The notes under the pieces are model-generated. The model saw only the letters and a list, made by a program, of their open reading frames with translations, did no database searches and was not told the DNA's origin. Made by a program: the position numbers and the translations under genes. Below, piece after piece: positions 8,687 through 17,930 of a stretch of DNA of 64,000 nucleotides. The stretch's first letter is position 1, and every line of letters starts with the position of its first letter. Source of the DNA: Phytohabitans flavus (GTDB taxonomy: Bacteria > Actinomycetota > Actinomycetes > Mycobacteriales > Micromonosporaceae); contig NZ_AP022870.1 of assembly GCF_011764545.1 (NCBI RefSeq), positions 8,810,001-8,874,000 on the forward strand. The letters run 5' to 3'.

Positions 8687-10314
8687 GCTCTTTTACGGGG
8701 ACGGGTCGCCTGGTGCGGCTGGCGATCCGGCGGGACCGGATCCAGCTACCACTGTGGATCCTCGGCACGGCGCTGTTCGTGCCGATCGTGGTCGCGTCCG
8801 TGCGGGACCGGTTCCCGACCGACGCGGACCGCATCGAGATCCTGCGCAGCGCCGTCGCGAGCCCCGCCCTGCTCGTGCTCCGGATGGCGCCGACCGGGGC
8901 GAGCGAGGGCGCGATGATCATGTTCTCGCTCCTCACGTACGCCGCGGTGCTCGCCGGCTTCATGAGCACCCTCGCGGTGGTGCGCCACACCCGGCAGAAC
9001 GAGGAGACCGGCCGTTCCGAGATGGTCGGCGCGACCGTCGTCGGCCGGCATGCCGGGCTCACCGCTGCGCTGATCGTCGTGGCCGGCGCCAACATCGTGC
9101 TCGGCGGCCTTGTCGCGCTCGCGCTGATCGGCTACGACCAGCCGGTCGCGGGGTCGGTCGGCGCCGGTGCCGGTATCGCCGGGGCGGGCCTTGTCTTCGC
9201 GGGCATCGCGGCCATCGCCGCCCAGATCGCCCAGACCTCGCGCGCCGCCAACGGCATCGCCGCCGCGGTGGTCGGCGTCGCTTATGTGTTACGGGGCCTC
9301 GGCGACGCGCTCGGCCAGGTGCAGCCCGACGGGTACACCGTGGTGAGCGCCTGGCCCACGTGGCTCTCGCCGATCGGCTGGGTCACCGAGATGCGCCAGT
9401 ACGAGGGCGACCGCTGGTGGGTGCTGCTCCTGCCCCTGGTGACCGTCGTGGCGAGTGTGGCGGTGGCGTTCGCGCTGACCGCACGCCGGGACGTCGGCAT
9501 GGGCATGATCCAGCCGCGCCCGGGCCCGGCCCAGGCGACGCCGGCCCTGCTCAGCCCGCTCGGCCTCGCCTGGCGGCTCCAGCGCGGCACGCTCTTCGGC
9601 TGGGGCGTGGCGATGGTCGTGTACGGCGTGGCCGTCGGGTCGCTGAGCCAGACCGTCGAGGACGCGCTCGGGGATAACCAGGGCAGCGTCGACACGATCA
9701 ACAAGCTGGCCGGCGGCAGCAACGTGGACCTGATGGACGCGTTCTTCGCGGCGATGATGGCGATCTATGGGGCGATGGCCGCCGCGTACGTCGTCCAGGC
9801 GCTGATGCGCCCCCGCGCGGAGGAGTCCAGCGGTGCCGCCGAGGCGGTGCTCGCCACCGGCACCGGCCGGCTGACCTGGCTGGCCAGCCACGTGGCGGTG
9901 GCTGTCGGCGGTGCGGTGCTGCTGCTGGTACTGGCCGGCGCGTCCACCGGGCTCGTGGCCGGGCTGACCGGCAGTGACGTGGGCGGCAACCTCGTCGACC
10001 TGACCGGCGCGGCGCTCGTCCAACTGCCGGCGACGCTGACCCTGGCCGGGTTCGCGATCGCCGCGTTCGGGCTGCTCCCGCGGCTTTCCGTCGGACTGGC
10101 CTGGGCCGCCTTCACGGTGAGCCTGATCGTCGGCCAGCTCGGCGAGCTGCTGGGCCTGCCGCAGGCGGTACGCGACATCTCGCCCTTCACCCACGTGCCG
10201 GCGGTGCCGGCGGCGAGCGCGACGGCCCTCCCGTTGATCGCCCTCACCGCTGTCGCGTTGGCACTCGGGGCCGCCGGCCTGGCACTCTTCCGGCGGCGGG
10301 ATATAGCGCTTTAG
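8683..10314 (+). CDS. ABC exporter permease, large antibiotic-exporter type
   Basis: 543-residue integral membrane protein with about twelve hydrophobic segments in two similar halves, as in fused ABC-2 exporters annotated as polyketide antibiotic transporters. It starts at ATG 8683 overlapping the ATPase stop. Typical stretches are TRQNEETGRSEMVGA and PRAEESSGAAEAVLATGTGRL, one in each half. Substrate is not predictable; these systems usually export hydrophobic drugs or lipids. Confidence 0.9.
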   Translation: MSSFTGTGRLVRLAIRRDRIQLPLWILGTALFVPIVVASVRDRFPTDADRIEILRSAVASPALLVLRMAPTGASEGAMIMFSLLTYAAVLAGFMSTLAVVRHTRQNEETGRSEMVGATVVGRHAGLTAALIVVAGANIVLGGLVALALIGYDQPVAGSVGAGAGIAGAGLVFAGIAAIAAQIAQTSRAANGIAAAVVGVAYVLRGLGDALGQVQPDGYTVVSAWPTWLSPIGWVTEMRQYEGDRWWVLLLPLVTVVASVAVAFALTARRDVGMGMIQPRPGPAQATPALLSPLGLAWRLQRGTLFGWGVAMVVYGVAVGSLSQTVEDALGDNQGSVDTINKLAGGSNVDLMDAFFAAMMAIYGAMAAAYVVQALMRPRAEESSGAAEAVLATGTGRLTWLASHVAVAVGGAVLLLVLAGASTGLVAGLTGSDVGGNLVDLTGAALVQLPATLTLAGFAIAAFGLLPRLSVGLAWAAFTVSLIVGQLGELLGLPQAVRDISPFTHVPAVPAASATALPLIALTAVALALGAAGLALFRRRDIAL

Positions 10315-10320
10315 CAAGAC

Positions 10321-10346
10321 GTGGCGGCGCCTCCGGGCGCCGCCAC
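10321..10346 (+). terminator. Strong intercistronic hairpin between permease and regulator
   Basis: GTGGCGGCGCC / GGCGCCGCCAC form a perfect 11-bp stem with a 4-nt TCCG loop, starting 7 nt after the permease stop. No U-tract follows. It may act as a partial terminator or as a 3'-end stabiliser that lowers regulator expression relative to the transporter. Confidence 0.5.
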
Positions 10347-10369
10347 CGGCATAGAAAAGGTGGTGGACG

Positions 10370-10855
10370 ATGGAGGAAAGGCGCGACGAGGACGCGGTTC
10401 GCCGCTTCGTCGAGCATTTCGCGATGACCCTCAGCGACCTGGGCTTTCCTCGGATGCCGGCCCGGGTTCTGGCCGCGCTCACGGTGGCCGACGAGCCGGG
10501 GTTGAGCGCCGGACAGATCGGCGAGCGCCTCGGGGTCAGCCCGGCCGCCGTCTCCGGGGCGGTACGCCACCTCATGCAGTTGCAGTTCGTCGTGCGCGAG
10601 CCGGTGCCGGGCTCACGCAGTGATCGCTACCGCCTGCCGGCCGATCCGTGGTTCACCGCCGGAATGGTCCGAGGTGGGGTCTACAAGCGCTTCGCCGACA
10701 TCATCGAGGAAGGGGTCGACGCGGTCGGCGACTCGTCTTCGCCGGCCGGCATGCGCCTGGCCGAGATGCACGAGTTCTACCTCTTCATCCAGGACGGGAT
10801 GCTCGAACTACTGGAACGGTGGGAGAAGTTCCGCGCGGCGCGCCAGGACGGTTGA
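10370..10855 (+). CDS. GbsR/MarR-type transcriptional regulator of the ABC exporter
   Basis: 161-residue DNA-binding protein. A winged-helix domain occupies residues 25-85 (LSAGQIGERLGVSPAAVSGAVRHLM as recognition helix) and is followed by an alpha-helical C-terminal dimerisation part (HEFYLFIQDGMLELLERWEKF). Third gene of the exporter operon, 55 bp after the permease. By position it is likely the repressor acting at the palindrome 7726-7743, released by the exported compound. That regulatory assignment is inference. Confidence 0.87.
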   Translation: MEERRDEDAVRRFVEHFAMTLSDLGFPRMPARVLAALTVADEPGLSAGQIGERLGVSPAAVSGAVRHLMQLQFVVREPVPGSRSDRYRLPADPWFTAGMVRGGVYKRFADIIEEGVDAVGDSSSPAGMRLAEMHEFYLFIQDGMLELLERWEKFRAARQDG

Positions 10856-10873
10856 GCGTGCTTTGATTGGGCC

Positions 10874-12532
10874 ATGGCCAACCCAGCGATCGTGACGGTT
10901 GACGACGACCCGGCTGTCTCCCGGGCCGTCGCGCGCGATGTGCGGCGCCGCTACGGTCAGGACTACCGCGTTGTGCGGGCCAGTTCAGGAGCCGAGGCGC
11001 TGGACGCGCTCAAGGAGATAAAGCTGCGCGGTGACCAGGTGGCGGTCCTGCTCGCCGACTACCGGATGCCGCAGATGAATGGGATCCAGTTCCTCGAGTC
11101 CGCCATGGACCTCTTCCCGCTCGCCCGGCGGGTGCTGCTGACCGCGTACGCGGACACCGAGGCCGCGATCGACGCGATCAACCTGGTGGACGTCGACCAC
11201 TACCTGCTCAAGCCCTGGCACCCGCCGGAGGAGAAGCTCTACCCGGTGCTCGACTCGCTGCTTGACGCGTGGCAGGCGACGCCCGCCTCGCCCGAGGTGG
11301 ACACCCGCGTGGTCGGCCACCGGTGGTCGGCCGCCTCGTTCGAGATCCGCGACTTCCTCGCCCGCAACATGGTGCCGTACCGGTGGTACCTGATCGAGGA
11401 GCCGGAAGGGCAGCGGCTGCTGACCGCGTCCGGCGCGAGCGAGTCCGACGTACCCATCGTCATCACGCCCGATGGCAAGACGCTGGTGCGGCCGTCGGAG
11501 GCCGAGGTGGCCGCACACGTCGGCCTCACCACCACCCCCACGGCTGACTTCTACGACCTGGCGGTGGTCGGCGCTGGACCGGGCGGGCTCGGCGCCGCCG
11601 TTTACGGCGCCTCCGAAGGGCTGCGCACGATCCTCGTCGAGCGGCGGGCCACCGGCGGCCAGGCAGGCCAGAGCAGCCGCATCGAAAACTACCTGGGCTT
11701 TCCGGACGGCGTCTCGGGCGCGCAGCTGACCGACCGGGCCCGCCGGCAGGCGCAGCGCTTCGGCGCCGAGCTGCTGACCGCGCAAGACGTCACAAGCCTC
11801 GACGTGAAGGGCTCGGCGAGGGTGCTCACCTGCGCCGGCGGGCCGCAGATCGCGGCGCACACGGTGATCCTGGCGACCGGGGTCTCCTACCGCACGCTCG
11901 ACGTGCCCGGCCTCGCCGAGCTCACCGGCCGTGGCGTCTTCTACGGCAGCGCGGCCACCGAGGCGCCGGCCTGCTCGGGCGCGGATGTCTACATCGTCGG
12001 CGGGGCAAACTCGGCCGGCCAGGCGGCGATCTACTTCTCCCGGTTCGCCGGGCGGGTGCACCTGTTGGTACGCGGCCAGAGCCTGTCGCAGTCGATGTCC
12101 GCCTACCTGATCGAGCAGATCGAGAGCAACCCGCGGGTCCAGGTGCATCCCTGCACGGAGGTGGCCGCCGGCCACGGCACCGACCACCTGGAAGGGCTCA
12201 CGCTGCGCGACCGGAACACCGGACAGACGCGCGTTGTTGACGCTTCATGGCTGTTCGTCTTCATCGGCGCCCAGCCGCACACCTCCTGGCTGGACGGCCT
12301 GGTGGAGCGGGATCCGCAGGGCTTCGTGGTGACCGGCCCCGACCTCGTCCTCGGCGGCCGGCGACCCAGGGGTTGGCGGCTCGACCGCGACCCGTACCAC
12401 TTGGAGACGAGCGTCGCCGGCGTCTTCGCCGCTGGCGATGTGCGCGCCAACTCGGTCAAGCGGGTGGCTTCGGCGGTGGGCGAGGGCGCGATGGCGGTAA
12501 CGCTGGTGCACAGGTACCTGGAGGCGCAATGA
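10874..12532 (+). CDS. Response regulator receiver fused to thioredoxin-reductase-like flavoprotein
   Basis: 552 residues in three parts. A receiver domain (1-125) retains all phosphorylation residues: D10-D12, D62, T90 and K113. A glutaredoxin-like segment without cysteines follows (about 148-222, IRDFLARNMVPYRWYLIE). The rest is a TrxR-fold FAD/NAD(P)H oxidoreductase (VVGAGPGGLGAAVYGA at 231 on; GGQAGQSSRIENYLGFP; IVGGANSAGQAA; VFAAGDVR). Where true thioredoxin reductases carry CxxC it reads GSAATEAPAC, so it cannot reduce thioredoxin in the usual way. It is followed, 19 bp downstream, by a cyclic-nucleotide-binding histidine kinase, its likely phosphodonor. The output would then be an enzyme rather than a DNA-binding domain. 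Confidence 0.9.
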   Translation: MANPAIVTVDDDPAVSRAVARDVRRRYGQDYRVVRASSGAEALDALKEIKLRGDQVAVLLADYRMPQMNGIQFLESAMDLFPLARRVLLTAYADTEAAIDAINLVDVDHYLLKPWHPPEEKLYPVLDSLLDAWQATPASPEVDTRVVGHRWSAASFEIRDFLARNMVPYRWYLIEEPEGQRLLTASGASESDVPIVITPDGKTLVRPSEAEVAAHVGLTTTPTADFYDLAVVGAGPGGLGAAVYGASEGLRTILVERRATGGQAGQSSRIENYLGFPDGVSGAQLTDRARRQAQRFGAELLTAQDVTSLDVKGSARVLTCAGGPQIAAHTVILATGVSYRTLDVPGLAELTGRGVFYGSAATEAPACSGADVYIVGGANSAGQAAIYFSRFAGRVHLLVRGQSLSQSMSAYLIEQIESNPRVQVHPCTEVAAGHGTDHLEGLTLRDRNTGQTRVVDASWLFVFIGAQPHTSWLDGLVERDPQGFVVTGPDLVLGGRRPRGWRLDRDPYHLETSVAGVFAAGDVRANSVKRVASAVGEGAMAVTLVHRYLEAQ

Positions 12533-12551
12533 GCGAGCGAGTTGAGGCCCA

Positions 12552-13967
12552 GTGATCAGCAAAGAGGAGCTCCGGAAGCTCTTCCTCTTCGAGTCGCTCG
12601 ACGAGGAGAAGCTCCAGTGGGTGCAGGACCACAGCACGATCGTCGAGTACGAGGCGACCTCCCGCGTCTATTCCGAGGGTGAGCCGGCCACCTGCTTCGT
12701 GGTGCTGCTGGAGGGCGCGGTCACGCTGACCCGCAACGTGCACGGGCAGGAGATCGAGGTCGTCCGCACCGACCAGGTCGGCGTTTACGGCGGCGCGAGT
12801 CAGGCCTTCCTGGGGGAGCAGGTCGACCAGAAGTACCCCAACTCGATGGTCGCCATCACGCCGGTGAAGGTGCTGGAGCTGCCGGCCGAACAGTTCGGCC
12901 CGATCCTGCGCCGCTGGTTTCCGATGGCGATGCACCTGATGGAGGGCCTCTTCTGGGGTCAGAAGCGGATCCAGTCGGCGGTCAGCGAGCGGGAGCGCCT
13001 GATCGCGCTCGGCTCGCTCTCGGCCGGCCTCACCCACGAGCTCAACAACCCGGCCTCCGCCGCCGTACGCGCTACCGCCACCCTGCGCGACAAGGTCGCC
13101 GGCATGCGTCACAAGCTGGCGATGATCGCCGAGGGAAAGATCGACGTCAAGCAGCTGCACCGGCTTGTGGAGCTACAGGAAGCCGCGGTGAAACGGGCGG
13201 CCAACGCCCCGAAGATGACGCCGCTGGAGACCACCGAGGCCGAGGACGCGGTGGTCGAGTGGCTCGAGGGCCGCGGCCTCTCCCCGGGCTTCGAGTACGA
13301 CCACGCCGCCACCCTGGTCGCCGGCGACGCCAACGTGGCCTGGCTCGACCTGGTCGCCGACGCGGTCGACGAGACCGACCTCCAGTCCGCGGTGAGCTGG
13401 CTGTCGTACACCATCGAGACCGAGCTGCTCATGGGTGAGATCGACGACGCCGTCGGCCGCATCTCGACGCTGGTCGGCGCCGCCAAGCAGTACTCACAGC
13501 TGGACCGCGCGCCACACCAGGTCGTCGATCTGCACAAGCTGCTCGACTCGACGCTTGTCATGATGACGGTGAAGATCCCGCCGGACGTGACGGTCGTGAA
13601 GGAGTACGACCACACGCTGCCCGAGTGCCCCTGCTACCCGGCCGAGCTCAACCAGGTCTGGACCAACCTGATCGACAACGCACTCGGCGCGATGGGCCAG
13701 CGTGGCACGCTGACGATCCGCACCCAACGCGACGGCGACCAGGTCGCGGTGACGATCGGCGACACGGGTGTGGGCATCGATCCGGAGATCCGCCCCCGTA
13801 TCTTCGAGCCGTTCTTCACGACGAAGCCGGTGGGTGAAGGGACGGGGCTTGGGCTCGATATCTCGTACCGCATCGTGGTCGATAAACACCACGGCGATAT
13901 CAGGGTGCAGTCCGAGCCCGGCAAGACCGAGTTCACCGTCGTGATCCCACTCGAAGATACGCCGTAA
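12552..13967 (+). CDS. Cyclic-nucleotide-binding-domain histidine kinase
   Basis: 471-residue soluble sensor kinase without membrane segments. Residues 10-125 form a CRP-like cyclic-nucleotide-binding domain (VYSEGEPATCFVVLLEGAV). The phosphoacceptor box is LTHELNNPASAA with H162, and the ATPase domain follows: N-box VWTNLIDNALGAM, G1 DTGVGIDPEI, F-box FEPFFTTKP, G2 GEGTGLGLDIS. Start is GTG 12552. It lies directly after the REC-flavoprotein gene and probably phosphorylates its D62. The ligand (cAMP, cGMP or none) cannot be settled from sequence. Confidence 0.92.
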   Translation: MISKEELRKLFLFESLDEEKLQWVQDHSTIVEYEATSRVYSEGEPATCFVVLLEGAVTLTRNVHGQEIEVVRTDQVGVYGGASQAFLGEQVDQKYPNSMVAITPVKVLELPAEQFGPILRRWFPMAMHLMEGLFWGQKRIQSAVSERERLIALGSLSAGLTHELNNPASAAVRATATLRDKVAGMRHKLAMIAEGKIDVKQLHRLVELQEAAVKRAANAPKMTPLETTEAEDAVVEWLEGRGLSPGFEYDHAATLVAGDANVAWLDLVADAVDETDLQSAVSWLSYTIETELLMGEIDDAVGRISTLVGAAKQYSQLDRAPHQVVDLHKLLDSTLVMMTVKIPPDVTVVKEYDHTLPECPCYPAELNQVWTNLIDNALGAMGQRGTLTIRTQRDGDQVAVTIGDTGVGIDPEIRPRIFEPFFTTKPVGEGTGLGLDISYRIVVDKHHGDIRVQSEPGKTEFTVVIPLEDTP

Positions 13968-14047
13968 CCGAAAAGTCCCGCCCACGGTTCCTACCAGTAG
14001 TAGCAGATCCGCCGGTGTCGCCGCTGCCGGGCTGACAGACTGCCGGG

Positions 14048-15333
14048 GTGCCTACCAGCTCCCCGTCCGACTGCTCAGCCCGGGCGGTCCCGGATCCCGG
14101 GTGACCCGGCTCGAGCTGTTTTACGACCTTGTCTTCGTGTTCGCGTTTCTCAACGTCAGCTCCTTGGCGTCCGTGAACTTGACCAGGTCCGCGCTGCTGG
14201 AGGCGTTGCTCGTTCTGGCGCTGCTCTGGTGGTTGTGGGGCGGATTCGTCGCGCTCAGCAACATCGTCCGCGCCGACCAAGGCATCATGCCATTGGTGGG
14301 TTTCGCTATCATGGCGGCGCTATTTGTGCTTGCGCTGGCCACTGACACAGCGTTTCGTGACGAGCCCGGCGGCCTCGACGGCCCGTTCGTTTTCGCCTTG
14401 GCCTACGCGACGACCGAAGCGATCGTGCTCGTCGCCCTGTATGCCACGATCGAAACGAAGAACCCGGCGTCAAGGCGGCGGTCGGTGCTGCTCAGCCTGC
14501 CGACGATTCTAGGCGCGCTGATCGTCCTTCTGGGCGGCACGGCCCCGCAACTTCTGTTTCCCGCCGACATCGCTCACAATCTCCGGCTTGGATCCTGGGC
14601 CGCGGCGCTGGTCGTCGCATACTCCGGCGGACTAGTCATCGGTCGCGTCGGTTGGCGATTGAAGTCAGTGGAGCACTTCGCGGAACGACACGCGCTGATC
14701 GTGCTGATCGCTCTCGGCGAGTCGGTGATTTCCTTGGGGGTAGGCGCGACCAGCCGCAACGGCAGGCCAATCACGGCAACAGTCGTCCTGGCCGCGGTGC
14801 TCGGTATCGCCGTTATCGCGGCACTGTGGTGGCTGTATTTCGACCTCCTGGCATTCCACGTCGAGCAAGTCCTGCATCGTGCGCGCGGTCAGTCCCGCAT
14901 TGTTCTCGGCCGTGACATCTACACATACCTACATCTGCCGCTGGTCTCGGGCGTGATCATATTCTCCCTCGGGCTGCAGCGACTGCTGAGCGCCGTCATC
15001 CAGAAATCCACGATCGACGGGTGGAATCTCATCAGTCTCTTCGGCGGGGTAATCCTCTATCTGGTGGCACTGGTGGCTGTCGAGCTGCGGAGCTCGCGCC
15101 GGCTCGATCCGGTGAGCCTCGCGGGCGCCGCACTCCTTGTCCTCCTGCTGCCGGTCGCCGACCGGCTGCCAGCGATAGCGGCGCTGATTGTGCTCACGGC
15201 CACGATCGTCGCGGTGGTGGTGGCGCAACTGTTGACCAAGCGCGGTGTCCGGAAGCAGGTACGTCACCGGATCCACCAGGAGCAGATCGACCTGGAAGCC
15301 GCCGTGGTGCGCTGGCGGCATCGCCATCAGTGA
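14048..15333 (+). CDS. Low-temperature-requirement A (LtrA)-like membrane protein, possibly frameshifted at 14099-14101
   Basis: Polytopic membrane protein of the LtrA family (Pfam LtrA), function unknown. The diagnostic start of the family domain VTRLELFYDLVFVFAF is followed by about ten hydrophobic helices, with SVEHFAERHALIVLIALGESV in the middle. The literal open frame starts at GTG 14101, already within the family motif. Adding one G to GGG 14099-14101 would join it to GTG 14048 (VPTSSPSDCSAR...PDPG), giving 428 residues and a more natural N-terminus; hence the coordinates chosen. No ribosome binding site is visible at either start. Third codon positions are visibly less GC-rich than in neighbouring genes, which may reflect transfer. 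Confidence 0.75.
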
Positions 15334-15385
15334 CGGCTAGCGCCTCGGCGAACCAGCGTCAGCCGGTGCCAGAGCGGTGTGCGGC

Positions 15386-16006
15386 TCAGGCGATCTGATC
15401 GTCCAGGCGACTCTGTGAACCCCACAGGTAGAAGGCGGGGACGCCTCGATTCAGGCCCGACCGGTAGATGCCGATGCCCTGGACGGAGGCACCGGCGCGG
15501 ATCAACGGCGCCTGGATGACCGAGGCCCTCCAGACCAGTTCGTCCCGGGTGAACGCGGTGCCGTTTTCCGCTTTGACCCGAACGCCCGCCCGTTCGCCTC
15601 CGCGCGGGCCGAACGGATGCAGGTACACCTCTGGCACCTCCAGCGCTTCGGGCCCGGGGCCTTTCGCCGACGCTTCGATTGACGCCGGTGCTTCCTCCGG
15701 CCAGGACAGCGCGTCAGATCTAGCGGCAGCGAACGGAAGGTCCGGCCGGTGCAGCGCCTGCTCGGCTTCGGTCAAAGGCTCGGCGCGCAGGTACGTAGCC
15801 TTTTCCGCCAAGGTGGAAGCAGGGACCACGTAATAGGTGATGCGCCGCTTCCGGACCTCGCCGAGGTCAGCCAGGCCCCAGCCGTCGATGTGCGGCCACC
15901 ACGTGTCGTACATCGCGACACCGCCGTCGTACGCCAAGACGCGCAATGGCCGTTCGTCGTGCGGCCAACGGAAAACCGCTCCTACCTCCAGATGGGGTGG
16001 CTCCAT
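15386..16006 (-). CDS. Hypothetical protein
   Basis: 206-residue soluble protein that I do not recognise. It begins MEPPHLEVGAVFRWPHDERPL and has no signal peptide or membrane segment. The N-terminal half is rich in aromatic residues (YDTWWPHIDGWGL). The C-terminal half looks like a small alpha/beta domain ending LYRSG-like (GIGIYRSGLNRGVPAFYLWG). It follows the LacI-type regulator by 21 bp on the same strand and could be co-transcribed. A 7-bp inverted repeat overlaps its start codon. Confidence 0.7.
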   Translation of the reverse strand: MEPPHLEVGAVFRWPHDERPLRVLAYDGGVAMYDTWWPHIDGWGLADLGEVRKRRITYYVVPASTLAEKATYLRAEPLTEAEQALHRPDLPFAAARSDALSWPEEAPASIEASAKGPGPEALEVPEVYLHPFGPRGGERAGVRVKAENGTAFTRDELVWRASVIQAPLIRAGASVQGIGIYRSGLNRGVPAFYLWGSQSRLDDQIA

Positions 16007-16017
16007 AGTGTGGAGCC
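15999..16017. promoter_or_regulatory. Inverted repeat over the start codon of the hypothetical gene
   Basis: GGCTCCA-TAGTG-TGGAGCC is a perfect 7-bp inverted repeat with 5-nt spacer. It contains the ATG at 16006-16004 on the minus strand. It could be an operator, an RNA hairpin hiding the start codon, or part of the lacI 3' end. Confidence 0.35.
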
Positions 16018-16027
16018 TACGGCCATG

Positions 16028-17098
16028 TCATGCGCTGTCACGGACGACGAGGTGGGTGGGGAGGATGAGGGCCTCCTCGACCGGCTCGTTTTCGGCGAGG
16101 CGGAGTAGCAGGCGCACCATCTCGCGACCGATCTCGATTATCGGCTGCCGGACCGTCGTCAGTGGAGGGTCGGTGTAGCGGGCGAACTCCGCGTCGTCGA
16201 AGCCGATCACCGCTACGTCGTCCGGGACCCGCCGGCCGGCCTCGCGCAGGGTGCGGAGTGCGCCGTCGGCCATCAGGTCGGAGGCGACGAAGACGGCGTC
16301 CAGCTTGGGGTCGTCGTCGAGGAGCTGGCGCATTGCCAGCGCGCCGGACTCGCGGGTGAAGTCGCCCACCGCGACGATCGAACGGCGGTGTGAGCCGCGC
16401 AGCGCCTGGCGGTAGCCGGCCAGCCGTTCGATGCCGGCGACCATGTCCTGCGGGCCGGCGATCGTGGCGATGCGCTGGCGGCCGCCGTCCAGCAGGTGTT
16501 GAACGGCGCTGGTCACGCCGGCCACGTGGTCGATGTCCACATAGGGCACCAGCGCCCGGCTGATGCTATTTGGCTCCGCTGCCGCGACCGCAATGCCATT
16601 CGGCTCCGCTGCCGCGACCGTGAGTGGGCGGCCGCTGCACACCGTGGGCATGCCGATCCTCGTCAGCGCGCCGGGGAGCGGGTCCAGGCCATGCATCGAG
16701 GCGAACATGACGCCGTCGACGTGCCGGCCCATCGCGTACCGCTCGATGCGGTCGTGGCTGGCCACCGACCCGGCCATCATCAGTACCAGCTGACGGTCGG
16801 CCGCTTCCAGCTCCTGGCTCACCCCGCGCACGATGCCGGGGAAGAGCGGGTCGTCGGAGAAGACGCGGGTGGCGGTCTCCGGGAGTACCAGCGCGATCGA
16901 GTCGGTCCGCTGGGTCACCAGCGTGCGGGCGGCCAGGTTGGGTACGTACCCGAGCTCGCGGACGGCCCGGCGGACGGCCTCCTGGATGGTCGGGGCGACC
17001 GTGGTGGAGCCGTTGACCACTCGGGAGACGGTGGCGCGCGAAACCCCCGCCCGGCGCGCCACCTCCTCCAGCGTCGGCCGCTCCCGTGCTGATGTCAC
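16028..17098 (-). CDS. LacI family repressor of the sugar ABC transporter
   Basis: 356-residue repressor. The helix-turn-helix is at the N-terminus (TLEEVARRAGVSRATVSRVVNGS), followed by a periplasmic-binding-protein-like effector domain with the C-terminal VAVIGFDDAEFARYTDPPLTT stretch. GTG 17098 overlaps the permease stop by 4 bp and replaces longer upstream frames. It is probably the repressor acting on TGAGAGCGCTCTCA-type operators upstream of 18904-20214, similar to the sites described for CebR in Streptomyces. Within the effector domain a 30-bp tandem duplication (16561-16620) repeats VAAAEPN. Confidence 0.93.
   Translation of the reverse strand: MTSARERPTLEEVARRAGVSRATVSRVVNGSTTVAPTIQEAVRRAVRELGYVPNLAARTLVTQRTDSIALVLPETATRVFSDDPLFPGIVRGVSQELEAADRQLVLMMAGSVASHDRIERYAMGRHVDGVMFASMHGLDPLPGALTRIGMPTVCSGRPLTVAAAEPNGIAVAAAEPNSISRALVPYVDIDHVAGVTSAVQHLLDGGRQRIATIAGPQDMVAGIERLAGYRQALRGSHRRSIVAVGDFTRESGALAMRQLLDDDPKLDAVFVASDLMADGALRTLREAGRRVPDDVAVIGFDDAEFARYTDPPLTTVRQPIIEIGREMVRLLLRLAENEPVEEALILPTHLVVRDSA
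16561..16620. repeat. 30-bp tandem duplication inside the lacI gene
   Basis: Two adjacent 30-bp units agree at 26 of 30 positions; the last 19 bp (GGCTCCGCTGCCGCGACCG) are identical at 16572-16590 and 16602-16620. In frame, this gives a 10-residue duplication (VAAAEPNGIA / VAAAEPNSIS) in the effector-binding domain of the repressor, near the subdomain hinge region. Confidence 0.85.
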
Positions 17099-17930
17099 GC
17101 CTTGACCGCGCCTTCCATGATCCCCCGATGATCTGGCGTCCGAAGATGATGAACACGACGAGCAGTGGCAGCGTGGCGATGGCCGTACCGGTGAAGACCT
17201 GCGACATGTCCTGGTAGTAGCCATTGGACAGGGCGCGCAGGGAAAGCTGGACGGTCGGGTTCTCCGGGTCGTTCAGCACCGCGTACGGCCACAGGAAGTC
17301 GTTCCATGTGGTCATGAACGTGAGCAGGCCGAGCACCGCGGCGGCCGGGCGCAGGGCCGGTGCCACCACGCTGCGGAAGATGCGGAAGGTGCCACACCCG
17401 TCCATCCGGGCCGCCTCGATCAGCTCGTCCGACACGGCCTGGCTCGCGTACTGCCGCATCATGAAGACCCCGAAGCCGGTGACCAGTGCCGGCACGATCA
17501 CGGCCTGTAGCCGATCGTTCCAGCCGAGGTCGGTCATCAGCATGTACAGCGGGATCACGCCGAGCTGTGTCGGCACCATCATGGTCGCGATGATCACGAG
17601 TAGCAGCGCGTTGGAGCCGCGGAAGCGCAGCTTGGCGAAGGCGAAGCCGGCCAGCGAGGAGAAGAACACCACGGAGATGGTGACCGAGCCGGCCACGATC
17701 GCCGAGTTGATCATGCCGGTGAGGAAGTGGGCGTCGGCGTTGGCGAAGAGCCGGTCGACGTTGCCGGGCAGGTTGCCGCCGGGCGTCACCGGCGGCGGCA
17801 CCTGGCCCATCGCGTCGCTGGACCGGGTAGCGACGACGAACATCCAGTAGATCGGGAAGATCGACATCACCCCGGCGAGCAGCAGGGCCACGTACGTGAG
17901 CCGGGTGCCCTTCCACAGTCCACCAGTCAT
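17095..17930 (-). CDS. Carbohydrate ABC transporter permease (MalG-like), frameshifted at 17122-17126
   Basis: Second membrane subunit of the sugar importer, about 278 residues and six helices. The EAA loop is present: ELIEAARMDGCGTFRIFRSVVAPALRPA. The literal frame runs on out of family after IIGG. Adding one G to the run at 17122-17126 (coding strand GGGGG) gives the normal ending IIGGIMEGAVKA with TGA 17097-17095. This also places the stop in a 4-bp overlap with the lacI GTG, which supports the correction. It starts 4 bp inside the upstream permease stop. Confidence 0.88.

Noticed and set aside
10874..12532. Annotation as thioredoxin reductase
   Set aside because: The CxxC redox centre is missing and a receiver domain is fused, so it is only TrxR-like.
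14101..15333. ltrA-like gene starting simply at GTG 14101
   Set aside because: This start falls inside the conserved family motif with no ribosome binding site; the upstream GTG 14048 with a one-base repair is preferred, though this remains uncertain.
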